64,000 nucleotides of DNA, taken from NCBI RefSeq assembly GCF_043290135.1, contig NC_134710.1:277594776-277658775 (forward strand), given 5' to 3'. Positions 10,202 through 23,451 of this stretch are shown piece by piece. The DNA is from Rhipicephalus microplus. Its lineage: Eukaryota > Arthropoda > Arachnida > Ixodida > Ixodidae. The notes beneath the pieces were generated by a model. The model had not been told where the DNA came from, searched no databases, and was given only the letters and a program-made list of their open reading frames with translations. The stretch's first letter is position 1, and each line of letters begins with the position of its first letter. A program made the position numbers and the translations under genes.

Positions 10202-13200
10202 CGATCAAGGTGTCCCATGTGGAGAACGTGAAAAAACGAATCCTGCCGCACGCGGAACCTCGAAAGCCGGGCCAGCTACTTCGCGCACAAAACACGAAGG
10301 TTGCGCCGTGCGCCCACCCAGCTGTGAGAAAGAAAGCAGGTCTTTCTGTTTCCACAAAGGCTGTCGCTGAACCCATAATTGCCAAGCAAGATATTCCAGC
10401 GATGAAGGTGTCCCATGTCGAGAACGTGAAAAGACGAAGCCTGCCTCACGCGGAACCTCGAAAGCTGGGCCAGCCACCTCGCGCACAAAACACGAAGGCC
10501 GCGCCATGCGCCCACCCAGGGGTGAGAAAGAAAGCAGGTCTTTCTGTTTCCACAAAGGCAGCCACTCAGCCCATCACTGCCAAGCAAGATATTCCAGCGA
10601 TCAAGGTGTCCCATGTGGAGAACGTGAAAAGACGAAGCCTGCCTGACGCGGAACCTCGAAAGCCGGGCCAGCCACTTCGCGAACAAAACATGATGGCCGC
10701 GCCGTGCGCCCACTCAGCGGTGAGAAAGAAAGCAGGTCTTTCTGTTTACACAAAGGCTGCCGTTCAGCCCATCACTGCCAAGCAAGATATTCCAGGGATC
10801 AAGGTGTCTCATGTGGAGAACGTGAAAGACGAAGCCTGCCTCACGCGGAACCTCGAAAGCCGGGCCAGCCACTTCGCGAACAAAACACGAAGGCCGCGCC
10901 GTGCGCCCACCCAGCGGTGAAAAAGAAAGCAGGTCTTTCTGTTTCCACAAAGGCCGCCGCTCAGCCCATCACTGCCAAGCAAGATATTCCAGCGATCAAG
11001 GTGTCCCATGTGGAGAACATTAAAAGACGAAGCCTTCCTCACGCGGAACCTCGAAAGCCGGGCCAGCCACTTCGCGCACAAAACACGAAGGCCGCGCCGT
11101 GCGCCCCCCCCAGCGGTGAGAAAGAAAGAGGTCTTTGTTTCCACAAAAACTGCCACTCAGCCCATCACTGCCAAGCAAGATATTCCAGCGATCAAGGTGT
11201 CCCATGTGGATAACGTGAAAAAACGAATCCTGCCTCACGCGGAACCTCAAAAGCCGGGCCAGCCACTTCGCGCACAAAACACGAAGGCCACGCCGTGCGC
11301 CCACCCAGCGGTGAGAAAGAAAGCAGGTCTTTGTTTTCACAAAGGCTGCCGTTCAGCCCATCACTGCCAACCAAGATATTCCAGAGATCAAGGTGTCCCA
11401 TGTGGAGAACTTGAAAGACGAATCCTGCCTCACGCGGAACCTCGAAAGCCGGGCCAGCCACTTCGTGAACAAAACACGAAGGCCGCGCCGTGCGCCCACC
11501 CAGCATTGAGAAAGAAAGCAGGTCTTTCTGTTTCCACAAAGGCTGCCGCTCATCCCATCACTGCCAAGCAAGATATTCCAGCGATCAAGGTGTACCATGT
11601 GGAGAACGTGAAAAGACGAAGCCTGCCTCACGCGGAACCTCGAAAGCCGGGCCAGCCACTTCACGCACAAAACACGAAGGCCGCGCCGTGCGCCCACCCA
11701 GCGGTGAGAAAGAAAGCAGGTCTTTGTTTCCACAAAGGCTGCCGCTCAGCCCATCACTGTCAAGCAAGATATTCCAGCGATCAAGGTGTCCCATGTGGAG
11801 GACGTGAAAAAACGAATCCTGCCTCACGCGGAACCTCAAAAGCCGGGCCAGCCACTTCGCACACAAAATACGAAGACCGCGCCGTGCGCCCACCCAGCGG
11901 TGAGAAAGAAAGCAGGTCTTTCTGTTTCCACAAAGGCTGCCGCTCTGCCCATCACTGCCAAGCAAGATATTCCAGCGATCAAGGTGTCCCATGTGGAGAA
12001 CGTGAAAAGACGAATCCTGCCTCACGCGGAACCTCGAAAGCCGGGCCAGCCACTTCGCGCACAAAACATGAAGGCCGCGGCGTGCGCCCACCCAGCGGTG
12101 AGAAAGAAAGCAGGTTTTTCCGTTTCCACAAAGGCTGCCGCTCAGCCCATCAGTTCCAAGCAAGATATTCCAGCGATCAAGGTGTCTCATGTGGAGAACG
12201 TGAAAAGACTAATCCTGCCTCACGCGGAACCTCGAAAGCCGGGCCAGCCACTTCGCGCACAAAACACGAAGGCCGCGCCGTGTGCCCACCCAGCGGTGAG
12301 AAAGAAAGCAGGTCTTTCTGTTTCCACAAAGGCAGCCACTCAGCCCATCACTGCCAAGCAAGATATTCCAGCGATGAAGGTGTCCCATGTGGAGAACGTG
12401 AAAAGACGAAGCCTGCCTCACGCGGAACTTCGAAAGCCGGGCCAGCCACTTCGCGCACAAAACACGAAGGCATGCCGTGCGCCCACCCAGCGGTGAGAAA
12501 GAAAGCAGGTCTTTCTGTTTCCACAAAGGCAGCCATTCAGCCCATCACTGCCAAGCAAGATATTCCAGTGATCAAGGTGTCCCATGTGGAGAACGTGAAA
12601 AGACGAATCTTGCCTCACGCGGAACCTCGAAAGCCGGGCCAGCCACTTCGCGAACAAAACACGATGGCCGCGCCGTGCGCCCACCCAGCGGTGAGAAAGA
12701 AAGCAGGTCTTTCTGTTTCCACAAAGGCTGCCGCTCAGCCCATCACTGCCAAGCAAGATATTCCAGCGATTAAGGTGTCCCATGTGGAGAACATGAAAAG
12801 ACGAAGCCTGTCTCACGCGGAACCTAGAAAGCCGGGCCACTTACTTCGCGCACAAAACACGACTGCCGCGCCGTGCGCCCACCCAGCGGTGAGAAAGAAA
12901 GCCGGTCTTTCTGTTTACACAAAGGCTGCCGTTCAGCCCATCACTGCCAAGCAAGATATTCCAGGGATCAAGGTGTCTCATGTGGAGAACGTGAAAGACG
13001 AAGCCTGCCTCACGCGGAACCTCGAAAGCCGGGCCAGCCACTTCGCGAACAAAACATGAAGGCTGCGCCGTGCGCCCACCCAGCGGTGAAAAAAAAGCAG
13101 GTCTTTCTGTTTCCACAAAGGCCGCCGCTCAGCCCATCACTGCCAAGCAAGATATTCCAGCGATCAAGGTGTCCCATGTGGAGAACATTAAAAGACGAAG

Positions 13201-14150
13201 CCTGCCTCACGCGGAACCTCGAAAGCCGGGCCAGCCACTTCGCGCACAAAACACGAAGGCCGCGCCGTGCGCCTCCCCCAGCGGTGAGAAAGAAAGCAGG
13301 TCTTTGTTTCCACAAAAACTGCCACTCAGCCCATCACTGCCAAGCAAGATATTCCAGCGATCAAGGTGTCCCATGTGGAGGACGTGAAAAGACGAAGCCT
13401 GCCTCACGCGGAACCTCGAAAGCCGGGCCAGCCACTTCACGCACAAAACACGAAGGCCGCGCCGTGCACCCACCCAGCGGTGAGAAAGAAAGCATGTGTT
13501 TGTTTCCACAAAGGCTGCCGCTCAGCCCATCACTGTCAAGCAAGATATTCCAGCGATCAAGGTGTCCCATGTGGAGAACGTGAAAAGACGAAGCCTGCCT
13601 CACGCAGAACCTCGAAAGCCGGGCCAGCCACTTCGCGCACAAAACACGAAGGCCGCGCCATGCGCCCACCCAGCGGTGAGAAAAAAAGCAGGTCTTTGTG
13701 TTTCCACAAAAGCTGCCGCTCAGCCCATCACTGCCAAGCAAGATATTCCAGCGATCAAGGTGTCCCATGTGGAGAAAATGAAAAGACGAAGCCTGCCTCA
13801 CGCGGAACCTCGAAAGCCGGGCCAGCCACTTCGCGCACAAAACACGAAGGCCGCGCCGTGCGCCCACCCAGCGGTGAAAAAGAAAGCAGGTCTTTGTTTC
13901 CACAAAGGGTGCCGCTCAGCCCATCACTGCCAAGCAAGATATTCCAGCGATCAAGGTGTCCCATGCGGAGTACGTGAAAAATCGAAGCCTGCCTCACGCG
14001 GAACCTCGAAAGCCGGGCCAGCCACTTCGCGCAAAAAACACGAAGGCCGCGCCGTGCGCCCACCCAGCGGTGAGAAAGAAAGCAGGTCTTTCTGTTTCCA
14101 CAAAGGCTGCCCCTCAGCCCATCACTGCCAAGCAAGATATTGCAGCGATC
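10202..14150 (+). repeat. Mixed monomers and first copy of a recurring module
   Basis: Bases 10202-11900 are a mosaic of variant types seen elsewhere, without a local tandem higher-order pattern that I can follow. From about 12.2 kb to 14.15 kb the sequence matches 19.13-21.07 kb at offsets of 6,923-6,924 bp, and that module recurs near 23.5-25.4 kb. Private markers of the module are ACGAAGGCATGCCGTGCGCC (12464-12483), the short GGTGAAAAAAAAGCAGG at about 13086, and GTGGAGGACGTG at about 13375. The poly-C unit at 13270 is interrupted (CCTCCCCC). Confidence 0.78.
11008..13059 (+). other. Repeat-derived open frame, 683 codons (probably not a gene)
   Basis: Begins in the third, usually stop-rich forward frame, and enters the main reading through a one-base loss (GAAAGAGGTC at about 11128). 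It passes between readings several times before ending at the AACAAAACATGA unit. No independent coding evidence. Confidence 0.12.
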
Positions 14151-16727
14151 AAGGTGTCCCATGTGGAGAACTTGAAAAAACGAATCCTGCCTCACGCGGA
14201 TCCTCAAAAGCCGGGCCAGCCACTTCGCGCACAAAACACGAAGGCCGCGCCGTGCGCCCACCCAGCGGTGAGAAAGAAAGCAAGTCTTTGTTTTCACAAA
14301 GGCTGCCGTTACGCCCATCACTGCCAAGCAAGATATTCTAGCGATCAAAGTGTCCCATGTGGAGAACGTGAAAAGACGAAGCCTGCCTGACGCGGAACCT
14401 CGAAAGCCGGGCCAGCCACTTCGCGCACAAAACACGATGGCCGCGCCGTGCGCCCACCCAGCGGTGAGAAAGAAAGCAGGTATTTCTGTTTCCACAAAGG
14501 CTGCCGCTCAGCCCATCACTGCCAAGCAAGGTATTCCAGCGATCAAGGTGTCCCATGTGGAGAACGTGAAAAAACGAATCCTGCCGCACGCGGAACCTCA
14601 AAAGTGGGGCCAGCTACTTCGCACACAAAACACGAAGGTTGCGCCGTGCGCCCACCCAGCTGTGAGAAAGAGAGCAGGTCTTTCTGTTTCCACAAAGGCT
14701 GTCGCTGAGCCCATCATTGCCAAGCAAGATATTCCAGCGATGAAGGTGTCCCATGTGGACAACGTGAAAAGACGAAGCCTGCCTCACGCGGAACCTCGAA
14801 AGCCGAGCCAGCCACTTCGCGCACAAAACACGAAGGCCGCGCCGTGCGCCCACCCAGCGGTGAGAAAGAAAGCAGGTCTTTCTGTTTCCACAAAGGCTGC
14901 CGCTCAGCCCATCACTGCCAAGCAAGATATTCCAGCGATCAAGGTGTCCCATGTGGAGAACGTGAAAAGACGAATCCTGCCTCACGCGGAACCTCGAAAG
15001 CCGAGCCAGCCACTTCGCGCACAAAACACGAAGGCCGCGCCGTGCGCCCACCCAGCGGTGAGAAAGAAAGCAGGTTTTTCCGTTTCCACAAAGGCTGCCG
15101 CTCAGCCCATCAGTTCCAAGCAAGATATTCCAGCGATCAAGGTGTCTCATGTGGAGAACGTGAAAAGACTAATCCTGCCTCACGCGGAACCTCGAAAGCC
15201 GGGCCAGCCACTTCGCGCACAAAACACGAAGGCCGCGCCGTGTGCCCACCCAGCGGTGAGAAAGAAAGCAGGTCTTTCTGTTTCCACAAAGGCTGCCGCT
15301 CAGCCCATCACTGCCAAGCAAGATATTCCAGCGATCAAGGTGTCCCATGTGGAGAACATGAAAAGACGAAGCCTGTCTCACGCGGAACCTCGAAAGCCGG
15401 GCCAGCCACTTCGCGCACAAAACACGACGGCCGCGCCGTGCGCCCACCCAGCGGTGAAAAAGAAAGCAGGTCTTTCTGTTTCCACAAAGGCCGCCGCTCA
15501 GCCCATCACTGCCAAGCAAGATATTCCAGCGATCAAGGTGTCCCATGTGGAGAACATTAAAAGACGAAGCCTGCCTCACGCGGAACCTCGAAAGCCGGGC
15601 CAGCCACTTCGCGCACAAAACACGAAGGCCGCGCCGTGCGCCCCCCCCCCCCCCCAGCGGTGAGAAAGAAAGCAGGTCTTTGTTTCCACAAAAACTGCCG
15701 TTCAGCCCATCACTGCCAAGCAAGATATTCCAGAGATCAAGGTGTGCCATGTGGAGAACTTGAAAGACGAATCTTGCCTCACGCGGAACCTCGAAAGCCG
15801 GGCCAGCCACTTCGTGAACAAAACACGAAGGCCGCGCCGTGCGCCCACCCAGCAGTGAGAAAGAAAGCAGGTCTTTCTGTTTCCACAAAGGCTGCCGCTC
15901 ATCCCATCACTGCCAAGCAAGATATTCCAGCGATCAAGGTGTCCCATGTGGAGAACGTGAAAAGACGAAGCCTGCCTCACGCGGAACCTCGAAAGCCGGG
16001 CCAGCCACTTCACGCACAAAACACGAAGGCCGCGCCGTGCGCCCACCCAGCGGTGAGAAAGAAAGCAGGTCTTTCTGTTTCCACAAAGGCAGCCATTCAG
16101 CCCATCACTGCCAAGCAAGATATTCCAGTGATCAAGGTGTCCAATGTGGAGAACGTGAAAAGACGAATCTTGCCTCACGCGGAACCTCGAAGGCCGGGCC
16201 AGCCACTTCGCGCACAAAATACGAAGACCGCGCCGTGCGCCCACCCAGCGGTGAGAAAGAAAGCAGGTCTTTCTGTTTCCACAAAGGCTGCCGCTCAGCC
16301 CATCACTGCCAAGCAAGATATTCCAGCGATCAAGGTGTCCCATGTGGAGAACGTGAAAAGACGAATCCTGCCTCACGCGGAACCTCGAAAGCCGGGCCAG
16401 CCACTTCGCGCACAAAACATGAAGGCCGCGCCGTGCGCCCACCCAGCGGTGAGAAAGAAAGCAGGTTTTTCCGTTTCCACAAAGGCTGCCGCTCAGCCCA
16501 TCAGTTCCAAGCAAGATATTCCAGCGATCAAGGTGTCTCATGTGGAGAACGTGAAAAGACTAATCCTGCCTCACGCGGAACCTCGAAAGCCGGGCCAGCC
16601 ACTTCGCGCACAAAACACGAAGGCCGCGCCGTGCGCCCACCCAGCGGTGAGAAAGAAAGCAGGTCTTTCTGTTTCCACAAAGGCTGCCGCTCAGCCCATC
16701 ACTGCCAAGCAAGATATTCCAGCGATC
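14151..16727 (+). repeat. 13-mer higher-order repeat (2,577 bp), copy 1
   Basis: This block is followed directly by a second copy: 14151 aligns with 16728, and the offset stays at 2,577 bp until the poly-C tract (C15 here, C10 in copy 2), after which it is 2,572 bp. The alignment lasts until about 16684 against 19256. The copies share private variants such as GCAGGTATTTCTG, AAGGTATTCCAGCG, GTGGACAACGTG and CCGAGCCAGCC. The five-base change is contained entirely in the homopolymer. Confidence 0.88.
15641..15655 (+). repeat. Poly-C tract, C15 (longest in window)
   Basis: A pure run of 15 C inside a poly-C monomer. The equivalent run in the adjacent 13-mer copy (18218-18227) has 10 C, and the equivalent in the next 22-mer copy (22565-22577) has 13. 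On the other strand this is a run of 15 G. Confidence 0.95.
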
Positions 16728-19256
16728 AAGGTGTCCCATGTGGAGAACGTGAAAAAACGAATCCTGCCTCACGCGGATCCTCAAAAGCCGGGCCAGCCAC
16801 TTCGCGCACAAAACACGAAGGCCGCGCCGTGCGCCCACCCAGCGGTGAGAAAGAAAGCAAGTCTTTGTTTTCACAAAGGCTGCCGTTACGCCCATCACTG
16901 CCAAGCAAGATATTCTAGCGATCAAGGTGTCCCATGTGGAGAACGTGAAAAGACGAAGCCTGCCTGACGCGGAACCTCGAAAGCCGGGCCAGCCACTTCG
17001 CGCACAAAACACGATGGCCGCGCCGTGCGCCCACCCAGCGGTGAGAAAGAAAGCAGGTATTTCTGTTTCCACAAAGGCTGCCGCTCAGCCCATCACTGCC
17101 AAGCAAGGTATTCCAGCGATCGAGGTGTCCCATGTGGAGAACGTGAAAAAACGAATCCTGCCGCACGCGGAACCTCAAAAGCGGGGCCAGCTACTTCGCA
17201 CACAAAACACGAAGGTTGCGCCGTGCGCCCACCCAGCTGTGAGAAAGAGAGCAGGTCTTTCTGTTTCCACAAAGGCTGTCGCTGAGCCCATCATTGCCAA
17301 GCAAGATATTCCAGCGATGAAGGTGTCCCATGTGGACAACGTGAAAAGACGAAGCCTGCCTCACGCGGAACCTCGAAAGCCGAGCCAGCCACTTCGCGCA
17401 CAAAACACGAAGGCCGCGCCGTGCGCCCACCCAGCGGTGAGAAAGAAAGCAGGTCTTTCTGTTTCCACAAAGGCTGCCGCTCAGCCCATCACTGCCAAGC
17501 AAGATATTCCAGCGATCAAGGTGTCCCATGTGGAGAACGTGAAAAGACGAATCCTGCCTCACGCGGAACCTCGAAAGCCGAGCCAGCCACTTCGCGCACA
17601 AAACACGAAGGCCGCGCCGTGCGCCCACCCAGCGGTGAGAAAGAAAGCAGGTTTTTCCGTTTCCACAAAGGCTGCCGCTCAGCCCATCAGTTCCAAGCAA
17701 GATATTCCAGCGATCAAGGTGTCTCATGTGGAGAACGTGAAAAGACTAATCCTGCCTCACGCGGAACCTCGAAAGCCGGGCCAGCCACTTCGCGCACAAA
17801 ACACGAAGGCCGCGCCGTGTGCCCACCCAGCGGTGAGAAAGAAAGCAGGTCTTTCTGTTTCCACAAAGGCTGCCGCTCAGCCCATCACTGCCAAGCAAGA
17901 TATTCCAGCGATCAAGGTGTCCCATGTGGAGAACATGAAAAGACGAAGCCTGTCTCACGCGGAACCTCGAAAGCCGGGCCAGCCACTTCGCGCACAAAAC
18001 ACGACGGCCGCGCCGTGCGCCCACCCAGCGGTGAAAAAGAAAGCAGGTCTTTCTGTTTCCACAAAGGCCGCCGCTCAGCCCATCACTGCCAAGCAAGATA
18101 TTCCAGCGATCAAGGTGTCCCATGTGGAGAACATTAAAAGACGAAGCCTGCCTCACGCGGAACCTCGAAAGCCGGGCCAGCCACTTCGCGCACAAAACAC
18201 GAAGGCCGCGCCGTGCGCCCCCCCCCCAGCGGTGAGAAAGAAAGCAGGTCTTTGTTTCCACAAAAACTGCCGTTCAGCCCATCACTGCCAAGCAAGATAT
18301 TCCAGAGATCAAGGTGTCCCATGTGGAGAACTTGAAAGACGAATCTTGCCTCACGCGGAACCTCGAAAGCCGGGCCAGCCACTTCGTGAACAAAACACGA
18401 AGGCCGCGCCGTGCGCCCACCCAGCAGTGAGAAAGAAAGCAGGTCTTTCTGTTTCCACAAAGGCTGCCGCTCATCCCATCACTGCCAAGCAAGATATTCC
18501 AGCGATCAAGGTGTCCCATGTGGAGAACGTGAAAAGACGAAGCCTGCCTCACGCGGAACCTCGAAAGCCGGGCCAGCCACTTCACGCACAAAACACGAAG
18601 GCCGCGCCGTGCGCCCACCCAGCGGTGAGAAAGAAAGCAGGTCTTTCTGTTTCGACAAAGGAGGACATTCAGCCCATCACTGCCAAGCAAGATATTCCAG
18701 TGATCAAGGTGTCCTATGTGGAGAACGTGAAAAGACGAATCTTGCCTCACGCGGAACCTCGAAGGCCGGGCCAGCCACTTCGCGCACACAATACGAAGAC
18801 CGCGCCGTGCGCCCACCCAGCGGTGAGAAAGAAAGCAGGTCTTTCTGTTTCCACAAAGGCTGCCGCTCAGCCCATCACTGCCAAGCAAGATATTCCAGCG
18901 ATCAAGGTGTCCCATGTGGAGAACGTGAAAAGACGAATCCTGCCTCACGCGGAACCTCGAAAGCCGGGCCAGCCACTTCGCGCACAAAACATGAAGGCCG
19001 CGCCGTGCGCCCACCCAGCGGTGAGAAAGAAAGCAGGTTTTTCCGTTTCCACAAAGGCTGCCGCTCAGCCCATCAGTTCCAAGCAAGATATTCCAGCGAT
19101 CAAGGTGTCTCATGTGGAGAACGTGAAAAGACTAATCCTGCCTCACGCGGAACCTCGAAAGCCGGGCCAGCCACTTCGCGCACAAAACACGAAGGCCGCG
19201 CCGTGTGCCCACCCAGCGGTGAGAAAGAAAGCAGGTCTTTCTGTTTCCACAAAGGC
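16728..19256 (+). repeat. 13-mer higher-order repeat, copy 2
   Basis: This is the immediate tandem copy of 14151-16727. It doubles as the opening part of the longer 22-mer repeat that recurs at +4,347 bp. It ends where GCAGCCACT replaces GCTGCCGCT at about 19257. The GATCGAGGTG change at about 17120 is private to this copy. Confidence 0.87.
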
Positions 19257-19419
19257 AGCCACTCAGCCCATCACTGCCAAGCAAGATATTCCAGCGATGA
19301 AGGTGTCCCATGTGGAGAACGTGAAAAGACGAAGCCTGCCTCACGCGGAACTTCGAAAGCCGGGCCAGCCACTTCGCGCACAAAACACGAAGGCATGCCG
19401 TGCGCCCACCCAGCGGTGA
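16927..19419 (+). other. Repeat-derived open frame, 830 codons (probably not a gene)
   Basis: This is the longest open frame in the window. It reads the repeat as 66-residue blocks containing KVSHVENVKRRSLPHAEPRK, AAPCAHPAVRKKAGLSVSTK and PITAKQDIPAI. Within it the phase switches to a second forward reading at a poly-C/196-bp unit and back at the following -1 unit (GELERRILPHAEP). The ATG is an ordinary repeat-internal codon, present in most units, with no start context that I can see. Basic and low-hydrophobicity residues dominate; no signal peptide, membrane segment or known domain is visible. Its length follows from a stop-free unit divisible by three. Confidence 0.2.
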
Positions 19420-21273
19420 GAAAGAAAGCAGGTCTTTCTGTTTCCACAAAGGCAGCCATTCAGCCCATCACTGCCAAGCAAGATATTCCAGTGATCAAGG
19501 TGTGCTATGTGGAGAACGTGAAAAGACGAATCTTGCCTCACGCGGAACCTCGAAAGCCGGGCCAGCCACTTCGCGAACAAAACACGATGGCCGCGCCGTG
19601 CGCCCACCCAGCGGTGAGAAAGAAAGCAGGTCTTTCTGTTTCCACAAAGGCTGCCGCTCAGCCCATCACTGCCAAGCAAGATATTCCAGCGATCAAGGTG
19701 TCCCATGTGGAGAACATGAAAAGACGAAGCCTGTCTCACGCGGAACCTAGAAAGCCGGGCCACTTACTTCGCGCACAAAACACGACGGCCGCGCCGTGCG
19801 CCCACCCAGCGGTGAGAAAGAAAGCCGGTGTTTCTGTTTACACAAAGGCTGCCGTTCAGCCCATCACTGCCAAGCAAGATATTCCAGGGATCAAGGTGTC
19901 TCATGTGGAGAACGTGAAAGACGAAGCCTGCCTCACGCGGAACCTCGAAAGCCGGGCCAGCCACTTCGCGAACAAAACATGAAGGCTGCGCCGTGCGCCC
20001 ACCCAGCGGTGAAAAAAAAGCAGGTCTTTCTGTTTCCACAAAGGCCGCCGCTCAGCCCATCACTGCCAAGCAAGATATTCCAGCGATCAAGGTGTCCCAT
20101 GTGGAGAACATTAAAAGACGAAGCCTGCCTCACGCGGAACCTCGAAAGCCGGGCCAGCCACTTCGCGCACAAAACACGAAGGCCGCGCCGTGCGCCCCCC
20201 CCCAGCGGTGAGAAAGAAAGCAGGTCTTTGTTTCCACAAAAACTGCCACTCAGCCCATCACTGCCAAGCAAGATATTCCAGCGATCAAGGTGTCCCATGT
20301 GGAGGACGTGAAAAGACGAAGCCTGCCTCACGCGGAACCTCGAAAGCCGGGCCAGCCACTTCACGCACAAAACACGAAGGCCGCGCCGTGCACCCACCCA
20401 GCGGTGAGAAAGAAAGCATGTGTTTGTTTCCACAAAGGCTGCCGCTCAGCCCATCACTGTCAAGCAAGATATTCCAGCGATCAAGGTGTCCCATGTAGAG
20501 AACGTGAAAAGACGAAGCCTGCCTCACGCAGAACCTCGAAAGCCGGGCCAGCCACTTCGCGCACAAAACACGAAGGCCGTGCCATGCGCCCACCCAGCGG
20601 TGAGAAAAAAAGCAGGTCTTTGTGTTTCCACAAAAGCTGCCGCTCAGCCCATCACTGCCAAGCAAGATATTCCAGCGATCAAGGTGTCCCATGTGGAGAA
20701 AATGAAAAGACGAAGCCTGCCTCACGCGGAACCTCGAAAGCCGGGCCAGCCACTTCGCGCACAAAACACGAAGGCCGCGCCGTGCGCCCACCCAGCGGTG
20801 AAAAAGAAAGCAGGTCTTTGTTTCCACAAAGGGTGCCGCTCAGCCCATCACTGCCAAGCAAGATATTCCAGCGATCAAGGTGTCCCATGCGGAGTACGTG
20901 AAAAATCGAAGCCTGCCTCACGCGGAACCTCGAAAGCCGGGCCAGCCACTTCGCGCACAAAACACGAAGGCCGCGCCGTGCGCCCACCCAGCGGTGAGAA
21001 AGAAAGCAGGTCTTTCTGTTTCCACAAAGGCTGCCCCTCAGCCCATCACTGCCAAGCAAGATATTGCAGCGATCAAGGTGTCCCATGTGGAGAACGTGAA
21101 AAAACGAATCCTGCCTCACGCGGATCCTCAAAAGCCGGGCCAGCCACTTCGCGCACAAAACACGAAGGCCGCGCCGTGCGCCCACCCAGCGGTGAGAAAG
21201 AAAGCAGGTCTTTGTTTTCACAAAGGCTGCCGTTACGCCCATCACTGCCAAGCAAGATATTCTAGCGATCAAG
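16927..21273 (+). repeat. 22-mer higher-order repeat (4,347 bp), copy 1
   Basis: Equivalent points are 16927, 21274 and 25610, giving periods of 4,347 and 4,336 bp, about 22 monomers. Copies keep the same order of subfamily variants: the GTATTTC unit, the GTGGACAAC unit, two CCGAGCCAGCC units, the GACTAATCC unit, the poly-C unit, the GACAAAGGAG(G/A)CATTCAG unit, the CATGCCGTG unit and the GTGGAGGACG unit. Confidence 0.87.
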
Positions 21274-22564
21274 GTGTCCCATGTGGAGAACGTGAAAAGA
21301 CGAAGCCTGCCTGACGCGGAACCTCGAAAGCCGGGCCAGCCACTTCGCGCACAAAACACGATGGCCGCGCCGTGCGCCCACCCAGCGGTGAGAAAGAAAG
21401 CAGGTATTTCTGTTTCCACAAAGGCTGCCGCTCAGCCCATCACTGCCAAGCAAGGTATTCCAGCGATCAAGGTGTCCCATGTGGAGAACGTGAAAAAACG
21501 AATCCTGCCGCACGCGGAACCTCAAAAGCGGGGCCAGCTACTTCGCACACAAAACACGAAGGTTGCGCCGTGCGCCCACCCAGCTGTGAGAAAGAGAGCA
21601 GGTCTTTCTGTTTCCACAAAGGCTGTCGCTGAGCCCATCATTGCCAAGCAAGATATTCCAGCGATGAAGGTGTCCCATGTGGACAACGTGAAAAGACGAA
21701 GCCTGCCTCACGCGGAACCTCGAAAGCCGAGCCAGCCACTTCGCGCACAAAACACGAAGGCCGCGCCGTGCGCCCACCCAGCGGTGAGAAAGAAAGCAGG
21801 TCTTTCTGTTTCCACAAAGGCTGCCGCTCAGCCCATCACTGCCAAGCAAGATATTCCAGCGATCAAGGTGTCCCATGTGGAGAACGTGAAAAGACGAATC
21901 CTGCCTCACGCGGAACCTCGAAAGCCGAGCCAGCCACTTCGCGCACAAAACACGAAGGCCGCGCCGTGCGCCCACCCAGCGGTGAGAAAGAAAGCAGGTT
22001 TTTCCGTTTCCACAAAGGCTGCCGCTCAGCCCATCAGTTCCAAGCAAGATATTCCAGCGATCAAGGTGTCTCATGTGGAGAACGTGAAAAGACTAATCCT
22101 GCCTCACGCGGAACCTCGAAAGCCGGGCTAGCCACTTCGCGCACAAAACACGAAGGCCGCGCCGTGTGCCCACCCAGCGGTGAGAAAGAAAGCAGGTCTT
22201 TCTGTTTCCACAAAGGCTGCCGCTCAGCCCATCACTGCCAAGCAAGATATTCCAGCGATCAAGGTGTCCCATGTGGAGAACATGAAAAGACGAAGCCTGT
22301 CTCACGCGGAACCTCGAAAGCCGGGCCAGCCACTTCGCGCACAAAACACGACGGCCGCGCCGTGCGCCCACCCAGCGGTGAAAAAGAAAGCAGGTCTTTC
22401 TGTTTCCACAAAGGCCGCCGCTCAGCCCATCACTGCCAAGCAAGATATTCCAGCGATCAAGGTGTCCCATGTGGAGAACATTAAAAGACGAAGCCTGCCT
22501 CACGCGGAACCTCGAAAGCCGGGCCAGCCACTTCGCGCACAAAACACGAAGGCCGCGCCGTGCG

Positions 22565-22577
22565 CCCCCCCCCCCCC
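22565..22577 (+). repeat. Poly-C tract, C13
   Basis: A pure run of 13 C, three longer than its equivalent at 18218-18227. It accounts for the 4,347 to 4,350 bp offset change between the 22-mer copies. Confidence 0.95.
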
Positions 22578-23451
22578 AGCGGTGAGAAAGAAAGCAGGTC
22601 TTTGTTTCCACAAAAACTGCCGTTCAGCCCATCACTGCCAAGCAAGATATTCCAGAGATCAAGGTGTCCCATGTGGAGAACTTGAAAGACGAATCTTGCC
22701 TCACGCGGAACCTCGAAAGCCGGGCCAGCCACTTCGTGAACAAAACACGAAGGCCGCGCCGTGCGCCCACCCAGCAGTGAGAAAGAAAGCAGGTCTTTCT
22801 GTTTCCACAAAGGCTGCCGCTCATCCCATCACTGCCAAGCAAGATATTCCAGCGATCAAGGTGTCCCATGTGGAGAACGTGAAAAGACGAAGCCTGCCTC
22901 ACGCGGAACCTCGAAAGCCGGGCCAGCCACTTCACGCACAAAACACGAAGGCCGCGCCGTGCGCCCACCCAGCGGTGAGAAAGAAAGCAGGTCTTTCTGT
23001 TTCGACAAAGGAGGCCATTCAGCCCATCACTGCCAAGCAAGATATTCCAGTGATCAAGGTGTCCTATGTGGAGAACGTGAAAAGACGAATCTTGCCTCAC
23101 GCGGAACCTCGAAGGCCGGGCCAGCCACTTCGCGCACACAATACGAAGACCGCGCCGTGCGCCCACCCAGCGGTGAGAAAGAAAGCAGGTCTTTCTGTTT
23201 CCACAAAGGCTGCCGCTCAGCCCATCACTGCCAAGCAAGATATTCCAGCGATCAAGGTGTCCCATGTGGAGAACGTGAAAAGACGAATCCTGCCTCACGC
23301 GGAACCTCGAAAGCCGGGCCAGCCACTTCGCGCACAAAACATGAAGGCCGCGCCGTGCGCCCACCCAGCGGTGAGAAAGAAAGCAGGTTTTTCCGTTTCC
23401 ACAAAGGCTGCCGCTCAGCCCATCAGTTCCAAGCAAGATATTCCAGCGATC

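Noticed and set aside
16927..19419. A giant repetitive protein-coding gene (830 codons and similar frames)
   Set aside because: The frame is not conserved: 196- and 197-bp monomers and poly-C changes shift it repeatedly, stops occur (GCGTAACC at about 9262, GGGCTAGCC at about 22125 and 26461), and recurring variants hit first and second codon positions freely (AGC/ATC, CGA/CAA, CCT/CTT, GTG/ATG). Length is explained by a stop-free unit divisible by three.
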